Of a stretch of DNA of 64,000 bases, positions 62,584-64,000 are shown in pieces. Every line of letters begins with the position of its first letter. Position 1 is the stretch's first letter. A model generated the notes under the pieces. The model did not search any database. It saw only the letters and a list, made by a program, of their open reading frames with translations, and was not told the DNA's origin. This DNA is from Diplonema japonicum. Lineage: Eukaryota; Euglenozoa; Diplonemea; Diplonemida; Diplonemidae. Made by a program: the position numbers and the translations under genes. The stretch lies in NCBI GenBank assembly GCA_964019335.1, contig OZ025672.1:62001-126000 (forward strand), read 5' to 3'.

Positions 62584-64000
62584 CTACTCGAAGGACTTGG
62601 CCCGCTGTGCAAGAATAATAGCGGCCACACAACGGAAAAAGATGAAGATGCCCACCATGATGAGGGTGTAGATCCACCAGTCGTCACGGTTGATGTTCGA
62701 GTTCTCAATAAGCTGTGCTGTCTCAGTGGCCGCAAACGTGTTGTTGCCAGGGATGTTCTTGTCTGCGAACTCAACAATCGACACCAATGCCACGCTGTAC
62801 TTCAAGGGGCACACCCACTGAAGCCACCTCATGAACACAGGGATGGAATCAGAAGAGATGAAGAAGCCTGCGAACAAGATCTGCGGGACATAGATGGCGG
62901 GTACAAGGTTCACAGCTGTCTCCGCCCTCGTCGTCGAGGCCCCCAACAGTAGCGCAGTCGAGGCCGACACAGAAGCCAGAAGGGTCAATGACAGAACAAT
63001 CAGAATGAAGTTCCCCTGAAGGTCCACCATGAAGTAAACCAGCACTGTTCCGAGAAGCTGCTGAACGAAACCAGCAGGAACATCGATGCAAGTCTTCGCA
63101 AGGAAGTAGGCGGCTGTCCCGTACGTCCCAACAGTGTACTCCCTGATGAACACAGCACGCTCAATGGGGAACACGAGAAGCATGGGTTGTGCCGACAAGA
63201 ACATAGCATTGATCGAGAAGAACACAAGAGCACCCCAATGGTTGTTCACATCCTTCGCCACCTCGTCACCAGTCACAGCATTGCCCCACTCATCACCAGC
63301 ACCAAGGAAGATGAGACCAATGAGGAGGGCGAGGATGATGCCCATCCCAAACCTAGCCATGAGGGTCATCTTGTCTCTGGTGAACTGGTGGAACTCCCTC
63401 CTCAGAAGGTGTGCGAACTGTGTGTAGAAGGGTGCCGCCTTGAAGTCCCACATCCCACCTGCACTGTTCATCCCATCGATCTCACTCCCCAACTTCATGG
63501 GTGTCACTGCAGCAATGAGGGGTTCGATCTCCTCATCACTGAGTGTTTGAAGCTTCTGCATCGCAAAGTCAGCAGGGTTGTAGTTGGGCTTGCAGTGGTG
63601 GCCCTGAGCGGCGAAGTGTTCTAAAATACCACCCACGGCACCATTGTACACAATCTGACCGAGCCTCAGGAACATCACACGGTGGAAGAGGTCGAACACC
63701 TCACTCGAAGGCTGATGGATCGTGCACACAATGGTGCATCCTTGCTCAGCAAGACCTTTCAAAACCTTGATCAGCTCAAAGGCATTGTGGGAGTCCAGCC
63801 CACTGGTTGGCTCATCAAGGAAGATGAGGGAGGGAGAGGAGATGAGCTCCACAGCAACAGCAGCCCTCTTCATCTCACCACCAGAAAGCCCAGGCATCAT
63901 CACAGAACCAATCATCGTGTCAGCACACCTCTGAAGACCGAGGGCATTGATCGCACCTTCCACCAGCTTCTCCCTCTCCTCGTCAGAACTGTCAGGAATC
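62584..64000 (-). CDS. ABCG-family half transporter (N-terminal part outside window)
   Basis: 472 codons up to the window edge, open at the 5' end. The remaining nucleotide-binding domain shows the signature GLSGGEMKRA, Walker B SLIFLDEPTSGLDS and the H-loop CTIHQPSSEVFDLF, the wording typical of the ABCG/White family in which the NBD precedes the membrane domain. Walker A is beyond the edge. After a linker (HHCKPNYNPADF, the ABCG NPADF motif) about six membrane helices follow (GIILALLIGLIFLGAG, NAMFLSAQPMLLVFPIERAVFIREY, FILIVLSLTLLASVSASTALLLG, IYVPQILFAGFFISS, WWIYTLIMVGIFIFFRCVAAIIL). It exports lipids or drugs across the plasma membrane or an organelle membrane; substrate unknown. Confidence 0.93.
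   Translation of the reverse strand, partial: IPDSSDEEREKLVEGAINALGLQRCADTMIGSVMMPGLSGGEMKRAAVAVELISSPSLIFLDEPTSGLDSHNAFELIKVLKGLAEQGCTIVCTIHQPSSEVFDLFHRVMFLRLGQIVYNGAVGGILEHFAAQGHHCKPNYNPADFAMQKLQTLSDEEIEPLIAAVTPMKLGSEIDGMNSAGGMWDFKAAPFYTQFAHLLRREFHQFTRDKMTLMARFGMGIILALLIGLIFLGAGDEWGNAVTGDEVAKDVNNHWGALVFFSINAMFLSAQPMLLVFPIERAVFIREYTVGTYGTAAYFLAKTCIDVPAGFVQQLLGTVLVYFMVDLQGNFILIVLSLTLLASVSASTALLLGASTTRAETAVNLVPAIYVPQILFAGFFISSDSIPVFMRWLQWVCPLKYSVALVSIVEFADKNIPGNNTFAATETAQLIENSNINRDDWWIYTLIMVGIFIFFRCVAAIILAQRAKSFE

Noticed and set aside
1-64000. tRNA, rRNA, CRISPR array, transposon
   Set aside because: I saw no cloverleaf-like A/B boxes, rRNA segments, spaced repeats, or transposase/reverse-transcriptase motifs. 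A covariance-model search would be needed to exclude small RNAs.

Overview
The window looks like nuclear DNA of a microbial eukaryote. About thirty protein genes are seen and every one lies on the minus strand. Genes are packed tightly, with stop-to-ATG gaps as small as about 33-65 bases. Most genes are single long exons. The introns I could place are few, are GT-AG, and mostly 28-107 nt. An AG preceded by a pyrimidine-rich stretch usually sits just upstream of the start ATG. TAA, TAG and TGA are all used as stops, so the code is standard. Long one-strand gene files, near-zero gaps and AG sites before the ATG fit a lineage that trans-splices polycistronic RNA (euglenozoans such as diplonemids, or dinoflagellate/perkinsid relatives). 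No spliced-leader gene is visible, so this placement is an inference.

Layout, in window coordinates (transcription runs right to left). 1-5.5 kb: the 3'-truncated end of a secreted Cys-rich protein, a 60-aa candidate, a type II membrane glycosyltransferase and a ubiquitin-like/ankyrin protein. 5.6-8.5 kb: a three-exon FCP1/SCP-type phosphatase with a BRCT domain and a ubiquitin-like/BspA-LRR protein. 8.6-12.1 kb: a lectin-fold protein and a secreted DOMON/fibronectin-III protein. 12.1-16.6 kb: a hypothetical protein, two tandem CXXC-type zinc-finger paralogues and a 75-aa spliced protein. 16.6-27.1 kb: a beta-propeller/EF-hand protein, a three-exon 154-aa protein, a secreted protein with tandem W-rich modules, a hypothetical protein, the Golgi SNARE GOS28, an acylated WD40 protein and a coiled-coil protein. 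27.8-43.4 kb: one giant RNF213/mysterin-like AAA+ ubiquitin ligase. 43.4-47.4 kb: a Cys-rich membrane or GPI-anchored protein, a small spliced protein, an OXLD-FAD/NAD(P) reductase and an ankyrin protein. 47.5-59.3 kb: SFI1-like and coiled-coil cytoskeletal candidates, SFT2 and an SGNH/zinc-ribbon protein. 59.3-62.5 kb: homopolymer-rich DNA with a five-intron unknown gene. 62.6-64 kb: the C-terminal part of an ABCG-type transporter.

The most interesting object is the RNF213-like gene. It keeps the two active AAA+ modules and the RZ finger, shows no RING, carries an inserted NHL-type propeller, and could be spliced in frame to the upstream secreted Cys-rich/transmembrane exon through a typical 44-nt GT-AG intron. 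That would give a receptor-like RNF213 of about 5,504 residues. This is a testable hypothesis, not a demonstrated fact. The other genes form no obvious pathway; Golgi traffic (GOS28, SFT2, glycosyltransferase) and centrosome/flagellum-type coiled coils are recurring themes.
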